Source: Begonia masoniana (Eukaryota; Streptophyta; Magnoliopsida; Cucurbitales; Begoniaceae). From it: 64,000 nt of DNA. Numbering within the stretch: position 1 is the stretch's first letter; each line of letters begins with the position of its first letter. A model generated the notes under the pieces. That model did not search any database. It had not been told where the DNA came from and worked only from the letters and a program-made list of their open reading frames with translations. The stretch is taken from assembly GCA_022432975.1 (NCBI GenBank), contig CM039502.1, positions 10,825,290 through 10,889,289 of the forward strand, given 5' to 3'. The position numbers were made by a program, and so were the translations under genes. Positions 22,928 to 33,205 of this stretch are shown here, in pieces.

Positions 22928-25362
22928 TGTAATACCCGATTTTACGGGATTTTATTATTTTAATATATGATGGTATTTTTGTAAATATGTCAAATTATGT
23001 CCGTTTTACGAACGGACAGTTTTAATAAAGTCCAGATGATAAGTTGGAGTTATTGGTGAACTAAGGGAATTTAGAGAAACCAAATCGTTAGCGAATTAAC
23101 GAAACAAAGGACGAAACAAATAGAAAATCAAAAGAAGGGCAAAATGGTAATTTTCCAAGTCAATTTTCATTAAAATCACACTTCTCTCTTTTCCTCCCTC
23201 ATTTTCTCTCTGCCTGCGTGAACTAGAAGCTTCTCCCTGCGATTTCTCTCCTCTCAACGGCGACTCCCTCCTTCCGACGACGATTCCTCCTCCGGTGACT
23301 TGGTTTTCTTCACGATTTCTTCCTTAAACGACATTCTAGGTAAGGTTCTACGGTTTTGAAAAGTTTATTCATAATTTTCGGGTCATTTAATGGTTAGAGT
23401 TTCGTTTAGGATTTTCGCGAAATAGTCGGGTTATGCTAGAAAGGGCTAGGGTTGCCTTATTTATGACCTTGGTGAACGTATTAATGGGCATTGGAAGTAG
23501 TTGGACGAATTAATGGTCATTAATGTGGATTTTGGGTTGTTGGAAAACTTATGAATCTCTATTAATGGAGTTTTGGTTATTGGTGAGCATAAGTTGCTCG
23601 ATGAAATGCCCGAGAGAGTTAAATTAAAGTTTTAGGAAATTTCCTTCGTTAAGGTTTCATTAGTTTGGACGTTTAACGGTTTAAACTCGTTTTAACGACA
23701 ATTGTTGTGAAATTTTCTCTAGGTAAACAACACTCGTGGACGGAGCTTGAATTTACAACGGATGCGAGGTAAGTTCTCGTGACTTACTTTGGCCGATTGG
23801 CCTACACCGTACGTAGAGGTCACGTCGAGGATCATTGGATGAATTGTTTGTTTAAATGTATTGGTTGGGTAGTTAGGAATAGTCCTTTTATAGGATATAA
23901 TTTTATTGTCTCGATGGTATGTATGATGTATGTTTACTTTAAGCACTTAATGGTTCATGCATCATGGTTTTCAATTATGCATAGAAAATAAATTTCCGCA
24001 CTATGTTTTCATGAAAAGAGATGTGGTCCAAAAGGGGGCTATTGATCTATTGTGTAGGCCGAAAGAGGTCTGTCACAATACCACATCTCCTAAAATGAAA
24101 TGAATCTACGTAATCTGTTATCTGGTCATGCGAGGTGGGGCTCAGGCACGGCTGTATACGGATGTAAACGTGTACTCCGCCCCCCTCCCCCGTTAGGTGG
24201 AGGGGGTTGTCCAATCGCGGGATGTGTCCTCTCCATCTAATAGGCTGAGACCTCGATGATATTCTGTCTGCGACGTAATGATAAGAAAATATTGCATGAT
24301 TTCTGAACTTCATATGCACAGCATGCATCTACATTCACGAAACTTGCTGAGCCTTTAGCTTATAGTTGTCTGTATGGTGTAGGTGATTTTGAGACAGGTG
24401 AGGACGAGATCCCTTCACCCGAGGAATGAGCAGTTGAAGAAAGATGGCCTGTGGGAGTGTGCTAGGCAGTCGGTGCGTATTTTGACCCGTGGGGATGTAA
24501 GTAAGAGTTTTGAGGGTGTTCGGGTTATTTTGGGCTGATGGTGGATTTGATAGGTTAATTGTACAGTTAGACCCATTTTAGGTTGTTTGGATCTGGATAA
24601 TTGATAGATAAATGTATTTATGTTTTGGATGCTTTGGAAACCTATTTTATAAACCGCTTTTGAAAAATATTTTATTGTAAACTTACTGGAACTGCTTGGT
24701 AATTTAAAATAGGGAATTGTTTAGTTTTAAACGGATCCACGCAGTTTGTTTTCACAAAGTTTTACCACGTTTTCAAATGTGTTTAGGGTAGGTTTTAAGT
24801 GATTGATGACATGAGAGGCGAGTGAGGTTATGAACGATGTTATATTAAGATGTTGAGTATGTTTATTGAAGTTAGGATTGAATGAAGAAAATTGTTAAGT
24901 GTGCAGGGGAGAAAGAAAACAGGAAGAAGTGGCTCTCTGGAATGGAAATTCCAGAGAACCTGCCGTTCGATCGCCATCGATCGGCAGGCGATCGCCGCTC
25001 TCTGGATTTTCCAGAGAGCGGGGCTATCGATCGCCCATATGTGGGGCGATCGATCGCCCCTCAATTTTGTAAATGGGCGATCGATCGCCACTATGAGGGG
25101 CGATCGATCGCCCTCTCATCTTCTTGGATCTGACATTTTTGCCCCTCCAATTGATGGCCGATTCCTTTTATGTTTTAATTCTGTTTTCTTTAATTGTTTT
25201 CCCCCTTTCTTTAATTTATTTTCTTTAAGTTTTCCTCACCTTAAATACGTTTTGTTTAATGATTTTCAAATATTTTCCGCTTAAACGTTAAACTTAAAGT
25301 TTATAATGATAAAAAAATAATAATAATACGGGAAATAAGGGTACAGTATTAGGGTCGCTACA
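22928..25362 (+). mobile_element. Solo LTR, copy C2 (2435 bp)
   Basis: Begins TGTAATACCCGATTTTACGG and ends AGTATTAGGGTCGCTACA, bounded by the direct duplication GTAGA (22923-22927 and 25363-25367). It is the reverse orientation of copy C1, with the same internal blocks in inverted order (GGCCGATTGGCCTACACC near 23795, TGGGGCTCAGGCACGG near 24137, TGGTGTAGGTGATTTTGAGACAGG near 24375, hairpin array near 24960-25115). It interrupts the MULE-2 accessory gene. No internal retrotransposon genes are present, hence a solo LTR. Confidence 0.82.
24960..25115. repeat. Array of GATCGATC-centred palindromes in solo LTR C2
   Basis: GGGCGATCGATCGCC-type palindromes occur three times within about 80 bp (25044-25061, 25076-25090, 25098-25114), preceded by GGCGATCGCC and CTATCGATCGCCC variants. 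A further dyad, CTCTCTGGATTTTCCAGAGAG, spans 24999-25019. The region has the highest CpG density in this part of the window. Confidence 0.85.
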
Positions 25363-25803
25363 GTAGACCAGCTGACTGTGGCCGAGAGAGAAGTGGAAAC
25401 CTCAATTGAGGAGTCTTGGCAGTCATATAAAGCTCTGAATTCTCGAGTTGAGGACATGATGAACATGAAGGGTGACGATGGACCCACATAAAGGCTGAAG
25501 ATGAAGATTATTTAGATTTGCAGTGTTTGTATTTAATTGTTTGTAATGTTGCAATTTACATTCATGATGGTTGTAATTTACTTTCACGTAAACTTTTGTG
25601 TATAATTGTACTATACTTTGTGCATGATGATGGTTGGTAAAATATAGATGTTGAATTTGTTGTTGGTTATTATATACTGTTTTGGATATGCAAGAACTAT
25701 TAAAAATAACTATGGAAGAGTAAGAAAATAAAAGAAACTCTGCCATATTTTTTAACTTTTCATGAATTATAGAATGTTACAATCCATGCATGTACGACAA
25801 CAA

Positions 25804-25893
25804 TCTATACAAATTTCACATTCTAAACAATCTTGACAATCTAAACAACTTTTACAATCTATACAAACTTCACATTCTAAACAATCTTTACAC
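25804..25893 (-). repeat. Five 18-bp tandem units encoding CxxC repeats in the last transposase exon
   Basis: Five consecutive 18-bp units (starting 25804, 25822, 25840, 25858 and 25876) share TCTAWACAA and differ at a few bases. Because 18 is a multiple of three, the minus strand codes a six-residue repeat of the type CLECEV/CIDCKS/CLDCQD, with cysteines every third residue. The repeat lies in the final exon of the transposase. Confidence 0.85.
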
Positions 25894-27178
25894 TCTTCTA
25901 AACAAGGTCTGTAATTACTACATTGACCACGCATAGCTGACTCCTGCATAAGAATAAAAACACAAATTAGAACATAAGAAAGTACAACCTTTATGTATAC
26001 AAACTTAAGAAGCACTTACTTGCGTCCCGGTGGTTTAGAAACTCATGAATGTGTCTTGTGACGATGAAGTCGAAGCAAGGCCTGAAGTGGAAAGAAACTC
26101 TCTACACATGCGACTGTTATGCCTGACACGTCGACATCTTCCACATGTCATTCTTGAATTCTTCCTACCCATTGTTGAGCGACTTGGCTCATCGACATCT
26201 TGCACTCTATTTTTCTTTGGCCTCCCGAGTTGACGTTTTTTAGTAGGTGAAAAATTTCATGCATATTCATTGTGGGCCACATGTGTGGGTACTAAGCGGT
26301 CAAATAAAGTTTGCGTACATCCTAAGAAAAGTTTATCAGTGATAGCAATGATGAACATAATCTTAAGGTGTCACCCTCATGAAATGCATGCACAGAATCA
26401 CACGAACACACGGAATTGCGGTAAGCTCCTACTGGTAACAGTTGTAGTCACGTCTATTCAAATCAATCACATATTGCTTGTAGCTGTTGCTCACCTCAAA
26501 TCGAGCAACGCCTCCAAAAACTGGACTCCAATTTTGTGCTGCAAGTTCTCGCTTCGCAAGTTTCTTCCTAATCTGATGACATAATAAATTTGTTGACTGA
26601 AGCATCTTTTCATGTCTTTTTACAATTTGAGACATCAAACACGTTTTGATCATCTCAAACATAGTTAATATCAATTTGTCCCTCGTAAATATTATAAGTG
26701 CATAGAATGACTCACTCAAATTGTTTAATTTCATGTCGCACTTGGGAATCGAAGTAAATGCAGGTGTCACCTAATGTCTCGAATTTATTTCACTGAGAGA
26801 TGCATGGGCGGCAGGGTTAATGGAGTCTAAGTGTTGTTGCATTGCCCTCTCAAAGTGAAAGGACGTGGTTGCTCTAACTGCATTCCACATCGCATTTTTG
26901 TATGTTTTCCCCAATAGTTCTTTTTGAAATTTGCATAAAAACATCTTAGGTAGTATTCGTGTTTAGCTAAGAGTAATAAGTCCTTCACAATAGCCAACAA
27001 CTCCTAACATTTGCACGAACAAGTAAATTAGCCATGTACGAACACACATATCATAAATAACTGCAAATGTATTATATCTTTTTGTGAATGCGAAATAAAT
27101 GTCCAGCCGTATCCCGTCTCAGTGTTTATGTCAGTCTTTAGTACTTCTACAAACCATTTCCACGAGTCCTTGCATTCT

Positions 27179-29714
27179 TGTAACGTCCCGTAATTTTCCT
27201 TTGTCACTATTCTCGAAAATCCCATAATATTTTAATTTTCGTTTCCATCCTTTAATCTTACTCGTTTAAAATCAATTAACATCATTCTGCGGAAGACATA
27301 CTAAGGTCTCGGTTTTACATTTTCGTCTCTGTCCAACTCCAGAAGAGAATCGGACGACGAACTACTTTTGGCAGACAACATTTCCTCTCGGGTTTCATCA
27401 AATTAAACAGTGGGGGTCGACAACTCTTTTCGACAGATAACACTTCCTCTTGGGTTTCATCAGCGTCTTAAACTCTCTGAAATTCATTCATTCTAATCGG
27501 TCGACGTGGCCTCTGTAATGAGATCTGTCGACGTCTATAACATAGATCGACTTCTGCCATTAACATCTACCGATCGCTTCTTCTGATCGCATCTGGCAAT
27601 CGCGTCTGCCGATCGCGTCTGCCGATCTGATGGTCAACACTGACTTAAAATCGGTCGATGTCAACATTGACCTAAAATCGGTCGATGTCAACACTGACCT
27701 AAAATCAGTCAATGTCAACACTTACCTAAAATCGGTCGATTATTTCCCTTTACTAGAAAACTTAATTAAATCAACCAGAACTCTACATCCACCTTTAACA
27801 TATGCCGATTTCCAAATATCAAAGTACAAGTCTAACTCGTCCAAACCTACTTCATCAACATCAACTAATCAGCAGAAATCAGACGACATCTTCCTTGCTA
27901 AAACACTTAACGAGCTTAGGCAGAATTGCCTGTAAAACATCAGCCGATCGATCGCCCTCCTTGGCAATCAATCGGCAAGCTCTCTGGACTTTAATTCAAG
28001 AGTGCTGCTTCCTTACTTCTTCTTCACACGTCTCCTCCCCTCATTTCTCTTTTCCAGTAACTATACTAAAACACCACTATACGCATCCACAAAACAAGTT
28101 CATCAATGACAACAAAACAGCAGAAAGACATACACTGGTTCGACAATGGATTCATCTGTATAACCTATTAAAATTGACATTCTATGCCTTTGTTTACAAA
28201 TCAATCCAAAACATTAAACACCTATACATCCACTATCCAGATACCAATCACCATAGAATGAGTTTTCTGTACAATTTCTATACTATCGCCCATCAGGCCA
28301 AAATAAACCCCCTATACTTTTGTTGATTTCTTTCTACATTTAGCATACCAAAATCTCAAATGCTCATCATTTAACTCTCACGGGTCAAAAGTCGCCTCAA
28401 CTGCTTAGCACACTCCCACGGGCATCCTTCTTCAACCAGCTCGTTCATCTTTCGAAGGAACATCATCCTCACCTTCTTCGGGATCACCTACACCATGGAG
28501 ACATCTGTGAGCTAAAGACTCAGTAAATCTACGTAAATGAAAATGTATGCTATGCATATGCCATTCAGAAAATCATGCGTTCCTTTCACTCTTTAGTTTC
28601 ATAGCAGAGGGCGTCACCGGGAATTGACTCTCACCAGATGGAGAGGGCACATCTCACGGTTAGATAACCCTTTCCATCTACCAGGAGGAAAATATGCTCC
28701 TCCTCTCAAGACAGCCATGTATGAACCCCACCCCGACATGACCATGATTACGTGCATTTGGTAGACATTTCTTTTCCATGAAAACATAGTGAGGAAATTC
28801 ATTTTCATGTTTTTTCGAAAAACATGATGTATGGACATGTACGGTGTATTAAACGTAACGAAAGCATAAAGTAGTACATAAAACCTAGGAAAACATTCTA
28901 GCATAACAAATATCTTAAACTACCCATTTAACCTACACTAAAGTAATAATAATCACCAAATATCCTTAATTAACAAATTCCTCTTATGGTGTAGGCCAGA
29001 TCGGCCAAACAAGTCACGAAGACTTACCTCAGATCCTAAGCGCACCAAGCTCTATCTGTGAGCTTTGTTCACCTAAGCCAATTTACAACACACGACATTA
29101 AAACTGAGCCTAACCAATCGAACTCCATTAATTCTACTTAACTATCCTCCATAATCATAATACCTCCATTATCATTCAACAATTTGATAACTAATGATTT
29201 CTAAATTCACTCAACAATTTTTCGTCAAAATCCTAACGAAACCCTAACTGATTAACAACTCTAAAACCCAAAAACTAACTTCCAAAACATTAGAAACTTA
29301 CCTAGAGCTGTGATTGCGGAAGAAAACGGAGAAAAAACGGTTGATCGGAGGATCGATCAACGATCGTGAGAAGGAACGCCGTGGGAGAGCAAGAAAATCG
29401 CCAAAGGGGGTTTGCTCTCTGGAAGGAACTTTTGCATAATGAAAACCGTGGGAGAGAGGAAATGGTTTTATTTCTGTTTTAAAACTTTGACTTCCAAATT
29501 TACAAGTTTGCCCCTCTACTAGATTTTCCACATAATTCACTATTCCGTCTAACGATTTGGTTTCTCCAGAATTTCCTTATTACTCCAATTATTCCAATTT
29601 ATTTCTAGGGTTCTAATAAAACTTCCCGTTTGTAAAACAGGATTAATTTACTATATTTACGAATATAACTTTATACTACGAAAAGTCCAAAAATCCGTAA
29701 TACCGGCTGTTACA
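27179..29714 (-). mobile_element. Solo LTR, copy B1 (2536 bp)
   Basis: Begins TGTAACGTCCCGTAATTTTC and ends AATACCGGCTGTTACA, bounded by the direct duplication ATTCT (27174-27178 and 29715-29719). It interrupts the transposase frame. It shares the LTR blocks with C1 and C2 (ATCACCTACACCATGG near 28485, ACTCAGTAAATCTACGTAAATG near 28520, ATGGTGTAGGCC near 28985, TTCACCTAAGCCAATTTACAA near 29070). It is closer to B2, with near-identical 29040-29714 and 40850-41516 segments. Short frames such as 29298-29540 (-), repeated at 41100-41342, are LTR sequence and not genes. Confidence 0.85.
27633..27740. repeat. Four 27-bp tandem units in solo LTR B1
   Basis: GTCAACACTGACCTAAAATC-GGTCGAT is repeated four times with one to three changes per unit. 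Flanking DNA has further GGTCGA and GATCG motifs. Copy B2 has only about two related units near 39500-39540, so the array expanded or contracted after the copies separated. The open frame across it exists because the unit is a multiple of three. Confidence 0.8.
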
Positions 29715-30689
29715 ATTCTGCTTCCACAACTGCAATAATAATATGGTAGATTCCATCATTTCCATCAATGCAGACGACTGTTAGTAATTGGCCAGGACAC
29801 GAGCCTTTAAGATGACAACTATCCAAACATATGATCGGTCTACCACATTGAAGCAAACTACTCTTGCACACAGCTATACTCATGTACATTCTTTGAAATA
29901 CAACCTTCGATTCAAACCCTGACACAGATTCTAGTCTAAGTCCCAGAGTGCTGCCCGTATTAGATGTACAAATTTCTTCTATGTGTGCTCGCACTAGCTT
30001 GTATTGTTCATCTCTCTTCTCTTCGTTCACATTTCGAGCTTTCCTTCTTGCCATGCTAGTTAGACTTTGTGTAATGTTGACATTGAAATCTTTCCTCACT
30101 GTCTTGATAATGGAAAGAACATCCGATATAGGGTGACTTTTAAACTTGTCCAAATATTGAGTTATCACCTATTTTGCTTAAGCATGTCAACTTTCAATTT
30201 TACACAAACAGTTGTAGGTTTGATTGAAATTCTTTATTTGAAATGTAAGCTCACATTGCATCTTCGAAGCATGCAATCGCCATTAGCATCCATCTTCACA
30301 GACTGTCATCAGTCGTCGAGCTTCGCTTTTACTAAATTTAATCCCATAACCATTGTTCAGCACATAATCTACTATTTCGCCTTTAATTTCTTTCAACGAA
30401 CTACATTTCTTCCCCAAATAGAAACTCAACGTACAAACTTTGCGTGACGGTCTACTTTCGCATTCACCATCCTCCAACTTGCATAATGACAAAGCTATCT
30501 TTTCTCTTGTTTTCGACTGAGAATGCACCTCTATGTCTTCGTGATCAAAGGCATTAGCTCGCCATAAATAGGTGTCGAACACGCTTCTCATTCCCTTTAC
30601 GGGTCACAAGTTGTTGCACCATCTAACTCCAAAGAGCTACTAGAACTAGCATTCATTGAAGCTATAAAAGTTAACGAGTCAATTTAGTC

Positions 30690-30902
30690 GATTGTCACCA
30701 TAGTAGATTTTTTTAGGGCTAGAGCAGAGATTTGGGGGGGGGGGGGTGAAAAATCGAAATGAGGGCTAATCTATTTATATTAGGGGGAGATCGACCCCCC
30801 GATCTCTTCCCTAAGAGATCGGGAGGTGCCCACTATTCGATGTGGGGGTCCCTACCCCCCAATCTAACTTGACGAAATCAAGGGAGATCGGGGGGCTGTT
30901 CT
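30690..30902 (-). repeat. Right terminal inverted repeat of MULE-2, inner part
   Basis: Reverse complement of the inner half of the left repeat: a run of G (30733-30746) next to TGAAAAATCG, then AGATCGACCCCCCGATCTC and TTGACGAAATCAAGGGAGATC. The repeat is cut at 30902 by solo LTR B2 and continues at 41522. Confidence 0.8.
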
Positions 30903-31127
30903 TGTAACGTCTCGTAAATTTACCCTTGTCCATACATGTAGGTTGATCCAAAAGAGGAGCAGAGGATGATGGCTCGACAGAGGGGCCAGCAGTAGAGACT
31001 TCCATTGGTCTGGCTGGCTCAGGTGAAGACTCACGAACAGGAGGAGCAACAACAGTAGGAAAGTGGAGTTCTGCCTTCTGAAGAGCTAAAGGCGTTAATC
31101 GAACAGAGTCTTCAAGAACCTCAGATC

Positions 31128-32894
31128 TCAAAGTGGAAGTATGAGGTCTTCTGAACAAGCCTCCGGGAAAGAAGAAGGGCTAGATGGTCCCAGTAGAAAA
31201 GCATCAAATTGAGACTTGAGCGATTTATGATTCAGGGCGGCAATTTCCTTATGTCTGTCCATTTTCTTAGACAGCAGATCTAGACTTGTATCCAAAGCGA
31301 TGCTCATGTCCAATTTGATCTGGCTTAGTTGTTTATCCATTTGCTCCTTAACAGAAATGATGGCAGTACCTAAGCTGGCTATGCTGGACTGCAAAGCAGT
31401 AAACTGAGCCTCACTAATGGAAAATCTGTGTTGATAAGTAAGAGGAGTGGCAGGAGTGGCTGATGGGATTGGTGAAGAGACTTGGACTTGAGGAGCTGGT
31501 AGAGCAAGTGGAGCAGCAGGTTGGACAGGAGAGGGAATGAGGATGGTAGGAGGTGGTTCAATTGATGGAGAAAGTTGGACTAGTGGAGAAGGTTGGACTG
31601 GTGGAGAAGGTTGGACTGGTGGAGGCAGAGAGGGCAACAACAGTGTTGGTGGAGGGGAAGAGGGTTCCTCTGGAATTAGAGGGGGCATAGAGGGTAGAGT
31701 AGAATGAGCCACTGATGTAGGAGGTGAACGAGGAGGAGGAGAAGAGAGAGGAGGAAGACTAGGAATAAGAGGGGCTGACATTGCCTCAAAGGGATGAGCT
31801 AGAGAGAAGGAAGCAAGGGGTCTTGGCATTGGAGGAAGAAGGTGGGAGCGTGAGACCAGAGAATGAGGAGGGGAAATATCAAAGGCAGGGATCTCGGAGT
31901 CACCACCTCCTTCTTGCATTGAGGACTCCTCATCCAAAAGCAGTTTCCTTTTGCCTTTTCTGACAACTGCTACCTTAGCAGCCCTTTGCTTGGACTGATC
32001 CAAAACAAATTTCCCTTGACGAGTTCGCTTAATTCTCATCCTTGACAAAGTGGATTTAGAGTAATAACTGGATGGTTTGAGACAGGAAGGATCCTCATCC
32101 TCTTGAAATTCAACCTCAAACTTCTGAAAGATCTTCATGAGAAGGAGGTTATAGGGAAACGATGTAGGCCCTGAAGAAACACTTTGAATCATCCTTCTCA
32201 GAATAATGAATCCTATATCAACAGGGGTCTTTTGATAGAAGGCAAAAAGAATAACAAATTCCATGCAACTAATATCATCATAATAACCACCCTTAGGAAT
32301 GACATTATAACATATCATCTGATGGAGAAGACGAGCTCTAATAGATAAATGTCTGCTCTTTAAGGAATTGGAAATATTGTGTGGGTCTAGAGCAATTTCT
32401 TTAAAAAATTGTTCACCATCAGGAGTTCTAAGAAATGGGGGTTCTTGCCCTGTTGAATAGATTTTGGGATGTTGATCGAGAAGGGGACTCCCCAGAAGCT
32501 CATTTATAAATTGGGAGGTTAGAACTATGTGTTTTCCATACACATAGCTCGAAATGGTAGATTGATCAGTAGGATAACAGAGATTGGCGTAAAACATTCT
32601 AATGGCATTAGGGTAAAAGAAAGATTCAACATCAAACAACCCTATTAATCCAATGCCAGTCAAGGGTGCTACTATATTTAGGGCAGCTAACTCGTCTGGA
32701 ATAATACCACGACTTGGAATCAATTTCTTATCCTTAAAGTCGTCGTGATACCTGGCTTCAGCGGCCTCAGTGAGGAAATAGAGCGACGGCCAACTATTCG
32801 CTCGAGGAATTTCTCGTGGCGGACGAGCAGTGGTTTTTGCTTTCTTTTTCGCAGGCTCAGCAATTGCTCTAGACGATGAAGCTAGATGATCCAT
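31128..32894 (-). CDS. Copia ORF3: putative plant transposon protein-type domain plus Pro-rich and coiled-coil regions
   Basis: A 588-residue ORF on the strand of gag and pol, about 310 bp beyond RNase H. Residues 1-40 are basic. Residues about 45-290 form the conserved domain, with FYPNAIRMFYANLCYP, VIPKGGYYDDISCMEFVILFAFYQ and VDIGFIILRRMI, which resemble the accessory proteins of the two MULEs. Residues about 340-480 are extremely Pro/Ser-rich. Residues about 485-575 form a predicted helix (FTALQSSIASLGTAI, KMDRHKEIAALN). The position matches the env-like ORF reported for Sireviruses, and Pro-rich plus coiled-coil regions fit that description; I see no clear transmembrane segment. An overlapping frame at 30811-31158 continues similar Pro/Ser-rich coding, so a frameshift near 31140 probably removed the original C-terminus. 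Confidence 0.75.
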   Translation of the reverse strand: MDHLASSSRAIAEPAKKKAKTTARPPREIPRANSWPSLYFLTEAAEARYHDDFKDKKLIPSRGIIPDELAALNIVAPLTGIGLIGLFDVESFFYPNAIRMFYANLCYPTDQSTISSYVYGKHIVLTSQFINELLGSPLLDQHPKIYSTGQEPPFLRTPDGEQFFKEIALDPHNISNSLKSRHLSIRARLLHQMICYNVIPKGGYYDDISCMEFVILFAFYQKTPVDIGFIILRRMIQSVSSGPTSFPYNLLLMKIFQKFEVEFQEDEDPSCLKPSSYYSKSTLSRMRIKRTRQGKFVLDQSKQRAAKVAVVRKGKRKLLLDEESSMQEGGGDSEIPAFDISPPHSLVSRSHLLPPMPRPLASFSLAHPFEAMSAPLIPSLPPLSSPPPRSPPTSVAHSTLPSMPPLIPEEPSSPPPTLLLPSLPPPVQPSPPVQPSPLVQLSPSIEPPPTILIPSPVQPAAPLALPAPQVQVSSPIPSATPATPLTYQHRFSISEAQFTALQSSIASLGTAIISVKEQMDKQLSQIKLDMSIALDTSLDLLSKKMDRHKEIAALNHKSLKSQFDAFLLGPSSPSSFPEACSEDLILPL

Positions 32895-33205
32895 TGGAAA
32901 GATTAAGATCGAGAGAGAGGATTGATAGGGCAGGGGTTTTTCAGAAAGAGCGCGAAAGATGAAGCGTCTCGGTGAAGGAATGAGAGTTTAAAAGAAATAA
33001 AACACCGCCCGACGTGATGAAGTCGCACGTGAAACATCGATATCACCCGATGGGCGATACGTGTCAACAGAATAGAAAATGCATCATCCAGTGCATAGAC
33101 ATCATCCGGTGCATAGACATCATCTGGTCAGTGAAGAAGACATATCATCCGGTTATTTATAAAACTGACCACTCTCTCACAGGAAAGATTTCCAACAGAA
33201 GAAAC

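Larger units (their letters stand above)
21900..25490 (+). pseudogene. MULE-2 accessory gene, putative plant transposon protein family (interrupted)
   Basis: A coding region starts near the ATG at 21901 with a Pro/Gln-rich leader. A region around 22170-22260 (CERLIQLFYTNLAPI) follows in a broken frame, then a continuous 151-aa block at 22263-22718. That block has YYLASRNCNFIRAGEE, KPKSKDFNV, DLMSCIDIYVMKKLYN and RTCNKN. These short motifs occur in the same order in the MULE-1 accessory gene. Solo LTR C2 then splits the gene at 22928, and the C-terminal part resumes at 25363 (DQLTVAEREVE...EDMMNMKGDDG, a charged helix) to a stop near 25488. It converges on the transposase, whose last exon ends at 25767. 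The LTR insertion plus earlier stops make it a pseudogene. The function of the family is not known to me. Confidence 0.75.
25767..30600 (-). pseudogene. MULE-2 transposase (MuDR type), split by a solo LTR
   Basis: Transposase read on minus. The N-terminal part is at 30591-30280 (LGKKCSSLKEIKGEI). The pre-catalytic and catalytic region is at 30168-29710 and contains CLDSCHLKGSCPGQLLTVV with the first catalytic Asp. The frame stops at the end of the solo LTR B1 and resumes exactly on its other side at 27178 (CKDSWKWFVEVL). Removing the insert plus one copy of the ATTCT duplication restores the frame. Downstream are the SWIM finger region (VIDLNRRDYNCYQ, near 26430-26470), the basic GRPKKNR motif (near 26220), and a CX2CX4HX4C zinc knuckle (near 26105-26145). 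A 76-nt intron (GTAAGT...GCAG, 26019-25944) and a last exon with CxxC repeats follow. Several other stops exist, so it was probably dying anyway. Confidence 0.8.

Noticed and set aside
19233..25115. A CRISPR-like or integron-like array, because of regularly placed palindromes
   Set aside because: The sequence is plant nuclear DNA; the palindromes are contiguous hairpins without unique spacers and belong to solo LTRs.
26045..26233. A separate plus-strand ORF of 62 aa
   Set aside because: It is antisense to the MULE-2 transposase zinc knuckle and basic region, which read clearly on minus.
27630..27935. A 101-aa protein with VNTDLKSVD repeats
   Set aside because: It is the translation of a 27-bp tandem repeat inside solo LTR B1 and is absent from copy B2.
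29298..29540. An 80-aa conserved protein found twice (also at 41100-41342)
   Set aside because: Both copies are the same part of solo LTRs B1 and B2; conservation reflects LTR duplication.
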